64,000 nt of DNA from NCBI GenBank assembly GCA_965207475.1, contig OZ242278.1, positions 1,612,001 through 1,676,000 of the forward strand, read 5' to 3'. The notes under the pieces are model-generated. The model ran no database searches, was not told the DNA's origin, and was given only the letters and a program-made list of their open reading frames with translations. Below, piece by piece: positions 34,904 through 45,024 of the stretch. The DNA comes from WTFY01 sp011523795. GTDB lineage: Bacteria; Pseudomonadota; Gammaproteobacteria; UBA4575. The translations under genes and the position numbers were made by a program. The stretch's first letter is position 1; each line of letters starts with the position of its first letter.

Positions 34904-36132
34904 TGCGATTCGGTGTCGCAATTTCAGCCCTCGTGTTCATGGCTGCCGCAGTCGCCGAAGTTCAGGCCCTTGACGTTTCGGGGGACCTGAGCTTACAGGC
35001 ACGATGGTATCCGCAGTCGCCGGCTTTCCCGGGACAGCATTCAAGTACCGTCGGGATGGTTTTCAAGCCGACGCTTTACTGGGATTTTACAGAAAGCACC
35101 AGCTTCACCTTTACCCCGCTTTATCGATTCGATAGAGCCGATTCACGGCGGACGCATGCGGACCTGCGGGAGGCCTACCTGTTGACATATGGAGACTGGG
35201 GCGAGAATTCCTGGGAGCTTCGGCTGGGGCTTGACCGTGTATTCTGGGGTGTGGCCGAGATTCATAACCTCGTGGATATCATCAACCAACTGGACCGTGT
35301 CGAGCACCCGCGCGACCGACCCAAGCTGGGTCAGCCTATGGCACATCTGACGATTTCCGGTGACTGGGGTCTCGCTGAATTGTTTCTGCTGCCGTACCAT
35401 CGCAAGCTCACGTTTCCGGGGCGTTCCGGGCGTCTCCGCTCGGAACGCCTGATCGAAGATGAAGGCCTGTACGAGAGCGGTGCCAAGGAACGCCATGTGG
35501 ATTTTGCGTTCCGCTATAGCCATGGCGTGGGGTTGCTTGATTTTGGCCTGAGTACCTTTGTTGGAACGAGCCGGGATCCCTTGTTTCTTGCTGCCAACCC
35601 ATCCGGACCATTGCCGGGAATTGACACGCCCTTGATCCCGTACTACGAGCAGATTCGGCAATTCGGGCTCGAAGCCCAGTTCACGACCGAGTCCTGGCTT
35701 TACAAGATGGAAGCCATTCGCCGTAGCGGAGCGCGCAATCTCCTGGGCCAAGAGGAGGATTACAACGCCTTCATCCTGGGCCTGGAGCGCACTCTCTATG
35801 CGTTGTTTGATTCCACTGCGGACATGACCCTCCTTGGTGAGTGGTTCTACGATGATCGTGGAAGCCGTGCTACAAGTGTCTGGCAGAACGACCTGTTTAT
35901 CGCGGGCTTCCTTGCACTCAACGATGTACAGGGTACAGAGCTCGTGGCTGGCATCCTGACGGACCTCCGCCATGAATCCAGTACGCTGAACATGGAACTG
36001 AAACGCCGGTTGTCGGATAGCTGGTCGATGCGCCTGGAAGCGTTCGCGAACATACGCGCGAACCCGGAGGATTTGACCTACGATGGGCGGCGCGACAGCT
36101 TCGTCGGTATTGATTTCACACTCAGTTTCTGA
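34903..36132 (+). CDS. Outer-membrane beta-barrel protein
   Basis: A 409-residue protein with an N-terminal signal peptide cleaved after VQA at about residue 23, followed by many amphipathic strands (DLSLQARWYP, SFTFTPLYRF, WELRLGLDRVFWG) and a C-terminal phenylalanine (DFTLSF), the usual outer-membrane sorting signal. It is translationally coupled to the LolA-like gene, and the pair plus an RND exporter make a known envelope export trio. It could be the outer-membrane outlet; the cargo is unknown. Confidence 0.82.
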   Translation: MRFGVAISALVFMAAAVAEVQALDVSGDLSLQARWYPQSPAFPGQHSSTVGMVFKPTLYWDFTESTSFTFTPLYRFDRADSRRTHADLREAYLLTYGDWGENSWELRLGLDRVFWGVAEIHNLVDIINQLDRVEHPRDRPKLGQPMAHLTISGDWGLAELFLLPYHRKLTFPGRSGRLRSERLIEDEGLYESGAKERHVDFAFRYSHGVGLLDFGLSTFVGTSRDPLFLAANPSGPLPGIDTPLIPYYEQIRQFGLEAQFTTESWLYKMEAIRRSGARNLLGQEEDYNAFILGLERTLYALFDSTADMTLLGEWFYDDRGSRATSVWQNDLFIAGFLALNDVQGTELVAGILTDLRHESSTLNMELKRRLSDSWSMRLEAFANIRANPEDLTYDGRRDSFVGIDFTLSF

Positions 36133-36411
36133 TGATGCACGTGGCGGGTGCCATACAGGTTGCCTTCAGCAACTGACACCCAGCAGATGCTGAACAGCAG
36201 GGCAAGACGGGCCTTGCTGCTGCAAGCCAGTGTCTTTCTTGGAGACCATGAATTACCTGCAGGGCCGCAGTCGGGCTGACCCATGAAAAAGTTTGTGAAC
36301 CGTGACAATGATAGGTGACGATGCTAGGATTTTGCGGGAGTGTTGTGTACACGACACATCCAAATATCCCGAGAAGGTGTTATCGACCGACATCTGTGGA
36401 AGTCATGTAGG

Positions 36412-37684
36412 GTGATTCAGCCGGGCAGTAAAACATTACGGAAGATTGCGGTTGTCGGGCGGGGGACCGCAGGGTCCTTGGCGGCAGCAAGCATAGCGCG
36501 ACTTCACCCCGACAGCGACTACGAACTGCACCACATATATGACTCGCGCATCCCGGTCATTGGAGTGGGTGAAGGCAGTTGGCCGAGCCTGGTTCAACAA
36601 TTGCAACAACTGACAAGTTTGCCCCATGACACCATCCAGCAGCACTTGAGAGGAACCCGCAAGTACGGGGTTGCATTCGAGGGATGGGGTCGACGCAATC
36701 GAAACTTCACGCACTACTTTACACCGCGAAAGGTGTCCTACGCCTACCACCTGTCCGCCGACTTGATGGCGGATTTGCTGCACGAAAACACGCGCGCGCC
36801 ACATCGATGCGAAAGTGCGCGATATCACCAGGATAGAGGGTGGTGCACGGGTGGAGTTCGAGGGCCTGGCGCCGGAGCACTACGATTTAGTCTTTGATGC
36901 CCGCGGGTTTCCCAGGAAACTCCATCCAGACCAGCACATCGATATTTCTTTCATTCCCACCAATACAGCCGTCATCCGCCGCTGTCCGGCGATTATCAAG
37001 GAAGAGCAGGATGGACCCGTGCTGCAACATACCTATACCCGTGCCGTTGCATGTCCGCACGGGTGGATATTCGTTATTCCGCTTACAGTACATACATCTT
37101 ACGGGTACATCTTCAACCGCGATGTGTCCAGCCTTGCCGAAGTCGAATCAGACTTTGATGTTTTCCTTGACACCGATGGCGTGTCGGAATTTGAGCAACG
37201 TGCTGTCATACCGTTTCCCAATTTTGTCCACCGCCAGATTTATGATGGTGCGGTGGCTCGCATAGGCAATGCAGCCGCCTTCATGGAGCCCCTTGAAGCA
37301 ACGGCCATTGTATCGGCCCAGATACAGATTGGGATGGTACTCCACATGCGTCTCAACCGTTCGATAGAGTATCTTGAACGTGACGTGCCGATGGTCAATC
37401 AATTTCTTGTCAACAACATCCTCTGCTACGGCCTGTTCGTCGGTTGGCACTATTCCTGTGGCTCTAAGTATGATAGTGGATTTTGGCGCCATGCTCGTGA
37501 CCGGGTTTGGCCACGATATCGTAAGGCAACAGATCCCGAAGTTGTGGGCTGTGCCGCACTCCGCAAATTCGACGAAATGTTCGAATTGATGAGCCAGTCG
37601 AGCATCGACAAGGCAGACTGGACTCGAATGTGCGCGGTCCCGCTCACCAGTTATGTGCAGATGTCCGAGGGTCTTGGCTGCTAG
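36412..37684 (+). pseudogene. Flavin-dependent tryptophan halogenase-like gene with a frameshift
   Basis: Two overlapping frames together encode one PrnA-like flavin halogenase. Frame 1 has the FAD motif VVGRGTAGSLAAA, GVGEGSWPSL and RGTRKYGVAFEGW with the expected catalytic lysine. Frame 2 continues with the GWIFVIPL version of WxWxIP, IGNAAAFMEPLEATA and the C-terminal domain. Removing one C at 36799-36800, after CGCGCG, gives a single frame of about 423 residues. No other defect is seen, so this is either a recent mutation or a sequencing error. A GTG at 36412 is the likeliest start. It lies next to the RiPP locus, whose core ends in Trp. Confidence 0.8.
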
Positions 37685-37859
37685 TACAGGACGGTCTTCA
37701 TCAATTTAGCAAGACGAGCGCAGTTTACGATCGCGGCAAGACCACCTGATGCCGGCCGTCTTAGTCCTGTGATAACTTGACCAGGCCAGGCAAGAACTTT
37801 AGTTGTGATAGTCTTTTGTTGATTCCAGTGCTGCAAATCAAAGGCCAGGTTTCTGATCC

Positions 37860-38975
37860 ATGACACCTATTCTGAAGACAACGACGTTGCACGACCTGCA
37901 TGTAAAACAGGGTGCGAGGTTCGTGAACTTTGCAGGTTATGAAATGCCTTTGCAGTACCGCAGGGGCATCCGGGAAGAACATCTGCATACGCGCAGTCAT
38001 GCAGGCTTGTTTGATGTTTCGCATATGGGTCAGATTCGCCTGTCCGGTGAAAATATCGAGACCGCTATGGAAAGACTGGCAACCGGTGACATCTGTGGCC
38101 TGGAGCCATTCAGGCAGTGCTATACCTTGCTTACCAACCAGCAAGGCGGAATCATTGACGATCTGATCCTGACCAGGACGCCGGACAGCCTTTTGATCGT
38201 TGTCAATGCAGCCTGTCGGGAATCGGATTTCAGTTACCTGAGGGCCACCTTGGGACCACGGTATCAGGTGGAAATGCTACGCGACCGTTCTTTGCTTGCC
38301 TTGCAGGGGCCGAGGGCGGCCGGCATATTGAGCTGTCTGCATTCCGAATGCGAAAAGCTGCCCTTTTTCGCAGCCTGCGAGATCGAGCTTGACGGGGTAG
38401 ACTGCTGGGTCAGCCGCTGCGGTTACACGGGCGAAGATGGTTTTGAAATTTCAGTTCCGTCCGAACAAGCTGGCCATCTGGTCGAATTGTTGCTGGAAGA
38501 CCATGCCGTGGAACTTGTCGGATTGGGTGCAAGGGATTCATTGCGCCTGGAAGCGGGTTTGTGTCTTTATGGCCATGACATCAATGCCACAACCACTCCG
38601 GTGGAAGCAGATTTGTGCCAGGTGATTGCCCGGAAATACCGTGACGGCACGGTACAGCAGGCACTGTTTCCGGGGGCCGACGAGATCTTCAGGCAGATGA
38701 ACACCGGGGTTGAGCAAATCAGGCGTGGTTTCCGGATACAAGGTAGAATTCCCGTGCGGGAAGGTGCTGTCATACTGGATGCGCAAAAACGGGCAGTTGG
38801 CAGGATTACCAGCGGTGGATTTGGTCCCAGCGTCGGTCATCCCATTGCCATGGGGTATGTCGATATGGATTGTGCTGAACCAGACACCGTGCTGCAAGTA
38901 GAAATACGCCAAAGATTTCATGCTGTCCACGTGACCGAGTTGCCGTTTGTAAAGCCCCATTATTTTCGAAAATGA
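37860..38975 (+). CDS. gcvT: Aminomethyltransferase (glycine cleavage T protein)
   Basis: Transfers the methylene group from aminomethyl-lipoyl H protein to tetrahydrofolate. It has 371 residues. The N-terminus TTLHDLHVKQGARFVNFAGYEMP and GLFDVSHMGQI are family signatures, and GARDSLRLEAGLCLYGHD is in the substrate-binding region. Its stop overlaps the gcvP start (ATGA), so the two are co-translated. gcvH is not in the window. Confidence 0.95.
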   Translation: MTPILKTTTLHDLHVKQGARFVNFAGYEMPLQYRRGIREEHLHTRSHAGLFDVSHMGQIRLSGENIETAMERLATGDICGLEPFRQCYTLLTNQQGGIIDDLILTRTPDSLLIVVNAACRESDFSYLRATLGPRYQVEMLRDRSLLALQGPRAAGILSCLHSECEKLPFFAACEIELDGVDCWVSRCGYTGEDGFEISVPSEQAGHLVELLLEDHAVELVGLGARDSLRLEAGLCLYGHDINATTTPVEADLCQVIARKYRDGTVQQALFPGADEIFRQMNTGVEQIRRGFRIQGRIPVREGAVILDAQKRAVGRITSGGFGPSVGHPIAMGYVDMDCAEPDTVLQVEIRQRFHAVHVTELPFVKPHYFRK

Positions 38976-41863
38976 GCGTGCTGGAACAACTTGAAATGCG
39001 CGGTGGCTTCACGCATCGCCACATCGGCGTGGGCAGAGACCAGATCCACGAGATGCTGTCCTACCTGGGTGTAAATGAGCTGGAAGACATCGTCAGCAAG
39101 GCCGTACCCGAATCCATCATTTCAAAGCAGCCTCTCTCCCTGTCCAAAACCATCAGTGAACGCGAAGTGAGCGATCGCTTGCGCAGGATGCGCAGAAGAA
39201 ATCGTGTATTGACCTCCATGATTGGCATGGGCTATCACGACACCATCATGCCTGCAGTCATCAAGCGCAATGTGCTGGAGAATCCGGCATGGTACACCGC
39301 CTACACACCCTATCAGGCTGAAATCAGTCAGGGCAGGCTGGAGGCATTGTTGAATTTCCAGCAGATGATCACAGATTTAACCGGGATGGACATTGCCAAT
39401 GCTTCCCTGCTGGATGAGTCCACGGCCGCGGCGGAAGGCATGAGCATGGCAAAACGAGTGGGCGGGAAAGACAGCCGGCAGTATTTCGTTGATCATGATT
39501 GTCATCCGCAGACCATTTCGGTCGTGCAGACGCGGGCACGCCACTTTGGTTTCGAAACCATCGTCGGGGACCCGTTTACCGAGCTCGAGGACAAGGATGT
39601 ATTCGGTGTACTGCTTCAGCATCCAGGCAGCAGCGGAGACGTGAGAGATTTACGCAAACCGATCGAAATGGCGCATCAACAGGCGGCCATCGTTACCGTT
39701 GCTGCAGATATCCTTGCCCTGGTACTGCTGACCCCGCCCGGAGAAATGGGGGCGGATATTGTAGTGGGCAACTCACAGCGTTTTGGTGTGCCGATGGGTT
39801 ACGGTGGGCCCCATGCCGCCTATTTTGCTTCCAGGGAAAAGTATATCCGGTCCATGCCCGGTCGCATCATCGGTGTATCCCTTGACAACCATGGTGACAA
39901 GGCGTTGCGAATGGCACTGCAAACCCGCGAACAGCACATACGTCGGGAGAGGGCTACCAGCAATATCTGCACCTCGCAGGTGTTGCCTGCAGTGATTGCA
40001 GGCTTTTATGCGATCTACTATGGGCCCAGGGAGCTGCGCCTGATCGCACAGAGGGTGCATCGACTGGCACAGGTGATGGTCGCCGGTCTGGAACAGCTGG
40101 GAGTCAGGGCAGTGAACGAGCAATACTTTGATACGGTGAAGCTCAGGGTGCCCAGTCGTGCCCGGCGCATCGCAGCAAAGGCGAGAGAAGCAAGGATCAA
40201 CTTTCGAGTTTACGATGCGGATTATCTCGGCATCGCACTGGACGAGACTACGACGCGTGAGAACCTGCTGGCTGTATGGAAGGTTTTCGCGTCTGCTGCA
40301 GGGCGAAGGCTGGATATCGACGCGCTGGATGCCACGGTGCAGGAATGCATTCCTGATGGACTGTTGCGCACCTCGTCAATACTGCAGCATCCGGTCTTCG
40401 AGTTATATCATAGTGAAACCGAGATGATGCGCTACATGCGCTGGCTCGCGCGCCGTGACATGGCGCTGGACCGTACGATGATCCCGCTGGGCTCCTGCAC
40501 CATGAAGCTGAATGCTGCTACGGAACTTGAGGCACTGTCTTACCGGGATTTCAACGCCATTCATCCCTTCGTTGCGCTCGATCAGGCACAGGGTTACATG
40601 CAATTGTTCGAGGAACTCGAAGACATGCTGTGTGACCTCACCGGATTTGATGCTTTTTCCTTGCAGCCGAATGCCGGTTCGCAGGGTGAGTACACGGGCC
40701 TGTTGGTGATCCGCAAGTATCATGAAGTGCAGGGTCAGGGACAGCGAAACGTCTGCCTGATCCCGGCGTCTGCTCACGGCACCAACCCTGCCAGTGCTGT
40801 CATGGCAGGTCTTGAGGTTGTCGTGATTGCCTGTGACAGGGACGGCAATGTTGACATGAGCGACCTGCAGGCCAAGGTAGAGCGGCATTCGCAGCATCTG
40901 TCAGCACTCATGATTACCTACCCATCCACGCACGGGGTCTATGAGCCAGGCTTCCAGGACATCTGTTCCCTGGTACATGATCACGGAGGTCAGGTATACC
41001 TGGACGGCGCGAACATGAATGCACTGGTGGGCATTGCCCGCCCTGCAGAAATGGGTGCCGATGTGATGCATATCAACTTGCATAAGACTTTTGCCATTCC
41101 GCACGGTGGTGGAGGGCCTGGTATGGGGCCCATCGGCGTGAAGGTACATCTTGCGCCTTTCCTCCCCGGGCATCCCCTGGTGGAAGGTGTAAATCCGGCT
41201 GCTGGCCAGAAAGGCACTGTAGGCACCGTGTCTGCCGCCCCCTGGGGTTCTGCGAGCATACTGACGATATCGTGGGCATATATCGCGATGATGGGGGCGG
41301 ACGGCTTGCGGCGCGCGACGCTGGTGGCCATCCTCAACGCCAACTACATTGCTGCGCGTTTGCGGGAACACTACCCGGTTTTATACACCGGCAGGAACGG
41401 AATGGTTGCGCATGAATGCATTCTCGACCTGCGACCCATCAAGCAGCGCAGCAACATCACCGTGGATGACATTGCCAAACGACTGGTGGACTACGGCTTT
41501 CATGCGCCCACCATGTCTTTCCCGGTTGCAGACACGCTGATGATTGAGCCGACAGAAAGTGAAAACAAGCGGGAACTGGACCGGTTCTGTGACGCCATGA
41601 TATCTATCCGCAAGGAAATCGAACGGGTCGAACAGGGCGAGTCAGACCGGGAAAACAATCCCTTGAAGAATGCGCCCCACACCCATCGCCTGCTCCTGGA
41701 GCCCGAATGGAAGATGCCTTACAGCAAACAGGAGGCGTTCTATCCCCTGCATACGATCAGGGACGACAAGTACTGGCCGCCGGTGGGCAGGGTGGACAAC
41801 CTGCATGGGGACAGGAATTTGTTTTGCAGCTGTCCGCCGATTGAAGACTATTCGGAGGCTTGA
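38972..41863 (+). CDS. gcvP: Glycine dehydrogenase (decarboxylating), single-chain P protein
   Basis: PLP enzyme that decarboxylates glycine and loads the lipoyl H protein. At 963 residues it is the fused homodimeric form, not the split alpha/beta form. The PLP lysine is in NLHKTFAIPHGGGGPGMGP. The N-terminal half shows RHIGVGRDQIHEMLSYLG and ANASLLDESTAAAEGM. In autotrophs the system mainly salvages photorespiratory glycine, which fits the nearby cbbQ. Confidence 0.96.
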   Translation: MSVLEQLEMRGGFTHRHIGVGRDQIHEMLSYLGVNELEDIVSKAVPESIISKQPLSLSKTISEREVSDRLRRMRRRNRVLTSMIGMGYHDTIMPAVIKRNVLENPAWYTAYTPYQAEISQGRLEALLNFQQMITDLTGMDIANASLLDESTAAAEGMSMAKRVGGKDSRQYFVDHDCHPQTISVVQTRARHFGFETIVGDPFTELEDKDVFGVLLQHPGSSGDVRDLRKPIEMAHQQAAIVTVAADILALVLLTPPGEMGADIVVGNSQRFGVPMGYGGPHAAYFASREKYIRSMPGRIIGVSLDNHGDKALRMALQTREQHIRRERATSNICTSQVLPAVIAGFYAIYYGPRELRLIAQRVHRLAQVMVAGLEQLGVRAVNEQYFDTVKLRVPSRARRIAAKAREARINFRVYDADYLGIALDETTTRENLLAVWKVFASAAGRRLDIDALDATVQECIPDGLLRTSSILQHPVFELYHSETEMMRYMRWLARRDMALDRTMIPLGSCTMKLNAATELEALSYRDFNAIHPFVALDQAQGYMQLFEELEDMLCDLTGFDAFSLQPNAGSQGEYTGLLVIRKYHEVQGQGQRNVCLIPASAHGTNPASAVMAGLEVVVIACDRDGNVDMSDLQAKVERHSQHLSALMITYPSTHGVYEPGFQDICSLVHDHGGQVYLDGANMNALVGIARPAEMGADVMHINLHKTFAIPHGGGGPGMGPIGVKVHLAPFLPGHPLVEGVNPAAGQKGTVGTVSAAPWGSASILTISWAYIAMMGADGLRRATLVAILNANYIAARLREHYPVLYTGRNGMVAHECILDLRPIKQRSNITVDDIAKRLVDYGFHAPTMSFPVADTLMIEPTESENKRELDRFCDAMISIRKEIERVEQGESDRENNPLKNAPHTHRLLLEPEWKMPYSKQEAFYPLHTIRDDKYWPPVGRVDNLHGDRNLFCSCPPIEDYSEA

Positions 41864-42020
41864 TCACTTGCCTGGCCGCACTCGAGACTACGCAGCCTTG
41901 GGCCTGGTCGGAACTCTGAAATAGATCTTGAGAGTGCCGAGGCCACGAGTGGTACGATCTTTCAACAGGGTTGCATGTACAGGGAAATGGTAATCAGGGA
42001 AACCTGAGCTGTCGACCCAT

Positions 42021-42833
42021 TCAGAAAACTGAGGCACTCAGCTCATTTACTGCAGCCAGCATTTCAGGATCGTCGGTCAGTGCTTGGGATATGGAACTGG
42101 CACAAGCCGTCACCGGATCAACACCGGCTACGATCAGTTTTGCTGCGTGTACCAGAAGACGCGTGCTGGCACCCTCATCCAGGCCATTCCCTTTCAGGTT
42201 GCGCGTCATTCGTGCAAATTTCACAAGCTGCTTTGCAGTGTCCCCGTCCACGCCGGTTTCCTTTCCCACAATTTTCTGTTCAATTGCGGTGTCAGGGTAA
42301 TCGAATTCCAGCGCGACAAAACGTTGGCGTGTACTTTGCTTTAAATCCTTGAGTACGCTTTGGTAGCCCGGGTTATACGAAATAGCCATACAGAATTCTG
42401 GAGGTGCTTCCAGCAACTCGCCCAGTTTTTCCATTGGCAACACGCGACGGTCATCACACAGGGGATGAATCACTACGGTCGTGTCCTTTCTTGCCTCGAC
42501 AATCTCATCGAGGTAGCAAATGCTGCCCGCGCGTACAGCCCGGGCAAGAGGTCCGTCGACCCAAACCGTTTCGCCCCCGGTTACCAGGTATCGGCCTACC
42601 AAGTCGGACGCGGTCAAATCATCATGACATGATACGGTGAGGAGCGAACGCTTGATCCGCCAGCTCATGTACTCCATGAACCGGGTTTTGCCACAGCCTG
42701 TCGGTCCCTTGAGCAGAACCGGAAGTTGGTTGTTATAGGCGGCTTCAAATACCTCGATTTCTTTACCGACTGGCTCGTAATAAGGTTCACTCTCGATGAA
42801 ATATTCTTCTGGTTTAAAGGATTTAGCTTTCAT
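42021..42833 (-). CDS. cbbQ: CbbQ/NorQ-type AAA ATPase
   Basis: A 270-residue MoxR-class AAA+ ATPase. Walker A is GPTGCGKTRFM near residue 45 and Walker B is ICYLDEI near 105; SYNPGYQS and STRQRFVALEF are typical of CbbQ/NirQ/NorQ. It remodels RuBisCO together with CbbO (or nitric oxide reductase with NorD). Neither partner, nor RuBisCO, lies in the window, so the assignment to CbbQ rather than NorQ rests on overall similarity. It is convergent with gcvP. Confidence 0.85.
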   Translation of the reverse strand: MKAKSFKPEEYFIESEPYYEPVGKEIEVFEAAYNNQLPVLLKGPTGCGKTRFMEYMSWRIKRSLLTVSCHDDLTASDLVGRYLVTGGETVWVDGPLARAVRAGSICYLDEIVEARKDTTVVIHPLCDDRRVLPMEKLGELLEAPPEFCMAISYNPGYQSVLKDLKQSTRQRFVALEFDYPDTAIEQKIVGKETGVDGDTAKQLVKFARMTRNLKGNGLDEGASTRLLVHAAKLIVAGVDPVTACASSISQALTDDPEMLAAVNELSASVF

Positions 42834-43167
42834 TGCCGTAAGTAGGTCTGATCCAGCGGGAGGGGATGACCCTACCGTTTATCTGGCAGACACGCAAGCA
42901 CCTGATGATGTTCTGCACTGTTACATCCGTACAACTCTTGCCGGATTGCGAAGTGGACGGCATCGAGAGGATGCGGGGTGCTGCTTGTACGTTAAGTCTC
43001 CGGTTTGACGATTCAGGCCATGCAGCCCGAAAGATTGAATCAGGGCAGTCAGCAGCAGTTTCATGCCGGCAATGCCTGCCAGTTGATCAAATACGTATTG
43101 GCAGCGTCATCGGTTTAGCGATATAGTCAATTGCCAAGCTTTCTACCTCTAAATCCGCAAGGATACG
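42834..43167. other. cbbQ-ilvB intergenic region
   Basis: 334 bases between divergent genes. The open frame at 42866-43126 has no recognisable domain. The right part carries the candidate ilvB promoter. Nothing resembling a leucine/valine-rich leader peptide attenuator was found. Confidence 0.5.
43098..43127 (+). promoter_or_regulatory. Candidate ilvB promoter
   Basis: TTGGCA at 43098-43103 and TATAGT at 43122-43127, each one mismatch from consensus, are separated by 18 bases and lie about 40 bases before the start codon. Confidence 0.5.
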
Positions 43168-45024
43168 ATGCAACCATCCTGGCTCATTGAAGAAGATGAC
43201 GGGAGTGCCCCCCATCCTTTAGCAGGGACCGTGATGCCCGGTTCCGATATCATCATGCATGTCTTGGCCCAGGAGGGAACCGAGGTAATTTTTGGCTACA
43301 GTGGTGGCGCCATCCTTCCCACTTACGATGCGGTGTTTCGTTACAATGACGCAACGGATGAGTCCATGCCGCTGATAGTTCCTGCCAATGAGCAAGGTGC
43401 CGGATTCATGGCTTCCGGGTATGCGCGTGCCAGTGGAAAGGTTGGTGTCGTGATGGTGACTTCAGGTCCAGGTGCCACCAATACGGTTACTCCGGTTCGC
43501 GACTGCATGGCGGATTCCATCCCTATCGTAGTGATCAGTGGCCAGGTGCCGACGCCTGCCATCGGCAGCGACGGGTTTCAGGAAGCTCCAATTGCCAACA
43601 TCATGGGTGCAGTAGCCAAACACATCTTTCTGGTCACTGATCCTGAAAAACTCGAAGCGACGGTACGTACCGCATTTGAAATTGCACGCACAGGCCGACC
43701 CGGGCCCGTTGTAATTGATATCCCTAAAGATGTCCAGAACTGGGAGGGGGTGTTTCAGGGCAAGGGAAAATTGCTTGTCCGTGGGTACCGTGAACGAATC
43801 GCTGAAGTCGCTGATAATGTATTGACGGATGAGAAATGCAGGCTCTTTTTTGATGCCCTGGAGAAATCCACCCGCCCGCTGGTTTATGCAGGCGGAGGCG
43901 TGATTAACGGGAATGCGGCCAGCGAAGTCAGTTCACTGGCAGACCGGTTCGAAATTCCTGTTGTTACGACGCTCATGGGCATTGGAACGTATGACACAAC
44001 CCGGGAACGCTCGTTGCACATGCTGGGCATGCACGGAACGGCTTTTGCCAACTATGCAGTGGATGATTGTGACTTCTTGATTGCCATAGGTGCACGATTC
44101 GATGACCGTGTGGCTGCCGTGCCGGAGAAATTTGCCCCCCAGGCAAGGTTCATTGCCCATCTGGATGTGGACCCTTCGGAGATCCACAAAGTCAAGGCAG
44201 TCGATTGGAATCATGTTGGCCTGTTGCCGCAAGCCATGAAGAAACTGCTGGATTATGGAATTCACACCAAAAAGTTCAACAAGGACTTCACGCCGTGGAA
44301 TGCGCACATCGCGGAGTTGAAAAGCACGTATGCCATGAACTATGACAGGCAGAGTGATCTTATCCAGCCCTATGCAGTGATCGAAGAGATCAACCGGTAC
44401 ACGAATGGCGAAGCGGTAATCAGCACGGGTGTCGGGCAACACCAAATGTGGGCGGCACAGTATTTTGACTTCAGATCGCCGCGGCTCTGGTTGACTTCAG
44501 GCAGCATGGGTACGATGGGCTTTGGCTTGCCGGCTGCGATTGGTGCCCATTTTGCAAGGCCTGACCTGGTGGTCGTGGATATAGATGGGGATGCCAGCAT
44601 TCGCATGAATCTGGGCGAACTTGAAACGGTGACCACGTACAAGCTTCCCATAAAGATTGTTGTGCTGAACAACCTTGGGGACGGAATGGTCAAACAGTGG
44701 CAAAAGCTTTTTTTCAAAGGCCGGTTATCTGCGAGTGACAAGTCCTTGCACAAGAAAGATTTCATCAGGGCCGCACAAGCAGATGGATATGAGTATGCCG
44801 TTCGACTGGAAAAAAGCACGGAGATGAAGCAGGTTATCCGGGAATTCATGCAATTCAACGGCCCGGCTTTCTTGGAAGTCATGATTGATCCAGATGCAGG
44901 AGTCTATCCCATGGTCGGTCCGGGCATGAGCTATGATCAAATGATTACCGGGGATCACATCCCCACGCGCAATCTTGAGGAAGAGAGGTCACAGGTGGAA
45001 GTCGATTCATCAGAAATGTTCTAG
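43168..45024 (+). CDS. ilvB: Acetolactate synthase, large catalytic subunit
   Basis: Thiamine-diphosphate enzyme at the start of branched-chain amino acid synthesis. It has 618 residues, some 40 more than usual, with extra sequence at both ends. Family features are FGYSGGAILPTYDA, the catalytic Glu in VPANEQGAGFMA, IGARFDDRV and the ThDP-Mg site GDASIRMNLGELETV. The small regulatory subunit ilvN and ilvC do not follow, which is unusual. Other ThDP enzymes such as sulfoacetaldehyde acetyltransferase seem less likely given GARFDDRV. Confidence 0.9.
   Translation: MQPSWLIEEDDGSAPHPLAGTVMPGSDIIMHVLAQEGTEVIFGYSGGAILPTYDAVFRYNDATDESMPLIVPANEQGAGFMASGYARASGKVGVVMVTSGPGATNTVTPVRDCMADSIPIVVISGQVPTPAIGSDGFQEAPIANIMGAVAKHIFLVTDPEKLEATVRTAFEIARTGRPGPVVIDIPKDVQNWEGVFQGKGKLLVRGYRERIAEVADNVLTDEKCRLFFDALEKSTRPLVYAGGGVINGNAASEVSSLADRFEIPVVTTLMGIGTYDTTRERSLHMLGMHGTAFANYAVDDCDFLIAIGARFDDRVAAVPEKFAPQARFIAHLDVDPSEIHKVKAVDWNHVGLLPQAMKKLLDYGIHTKKFNKDFTPWNAHIAELKSTYAMNYDRQSDLIQPYAVIEEINRYTNGEAVISTGVGQHQMWAAQYFDFRSPRLWLTSGSMGTMGFGLPAAIGAHFARPDLVVVDIDGDASIRMNLGELETVTTYKLPIKIVVLNNLGDGMVKQWQKLFFKGRLSASDKSLHKKDFIRAAQADGYEYAVRLEKSTEMKQVIREFMQFNGPAFLEVMIDPDAGVYPMVGPGMSYDQMITGDHIPTRNLEEERSQVEVDSSEMF

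Noticed and set aside
37685..37859. Glycine riboswitch before gcvT
   Set aside because: I looked for the paired aptamer landmarks and found only an ACAGGAC/GTCCTGT inverted repeat, which does not match the riboswitch core.
42866..43126. Plus-strand frame upstream of ilvB
   Set aside because: No ribosome site or recognisable domain, and it spans the likely ilvB promoter.
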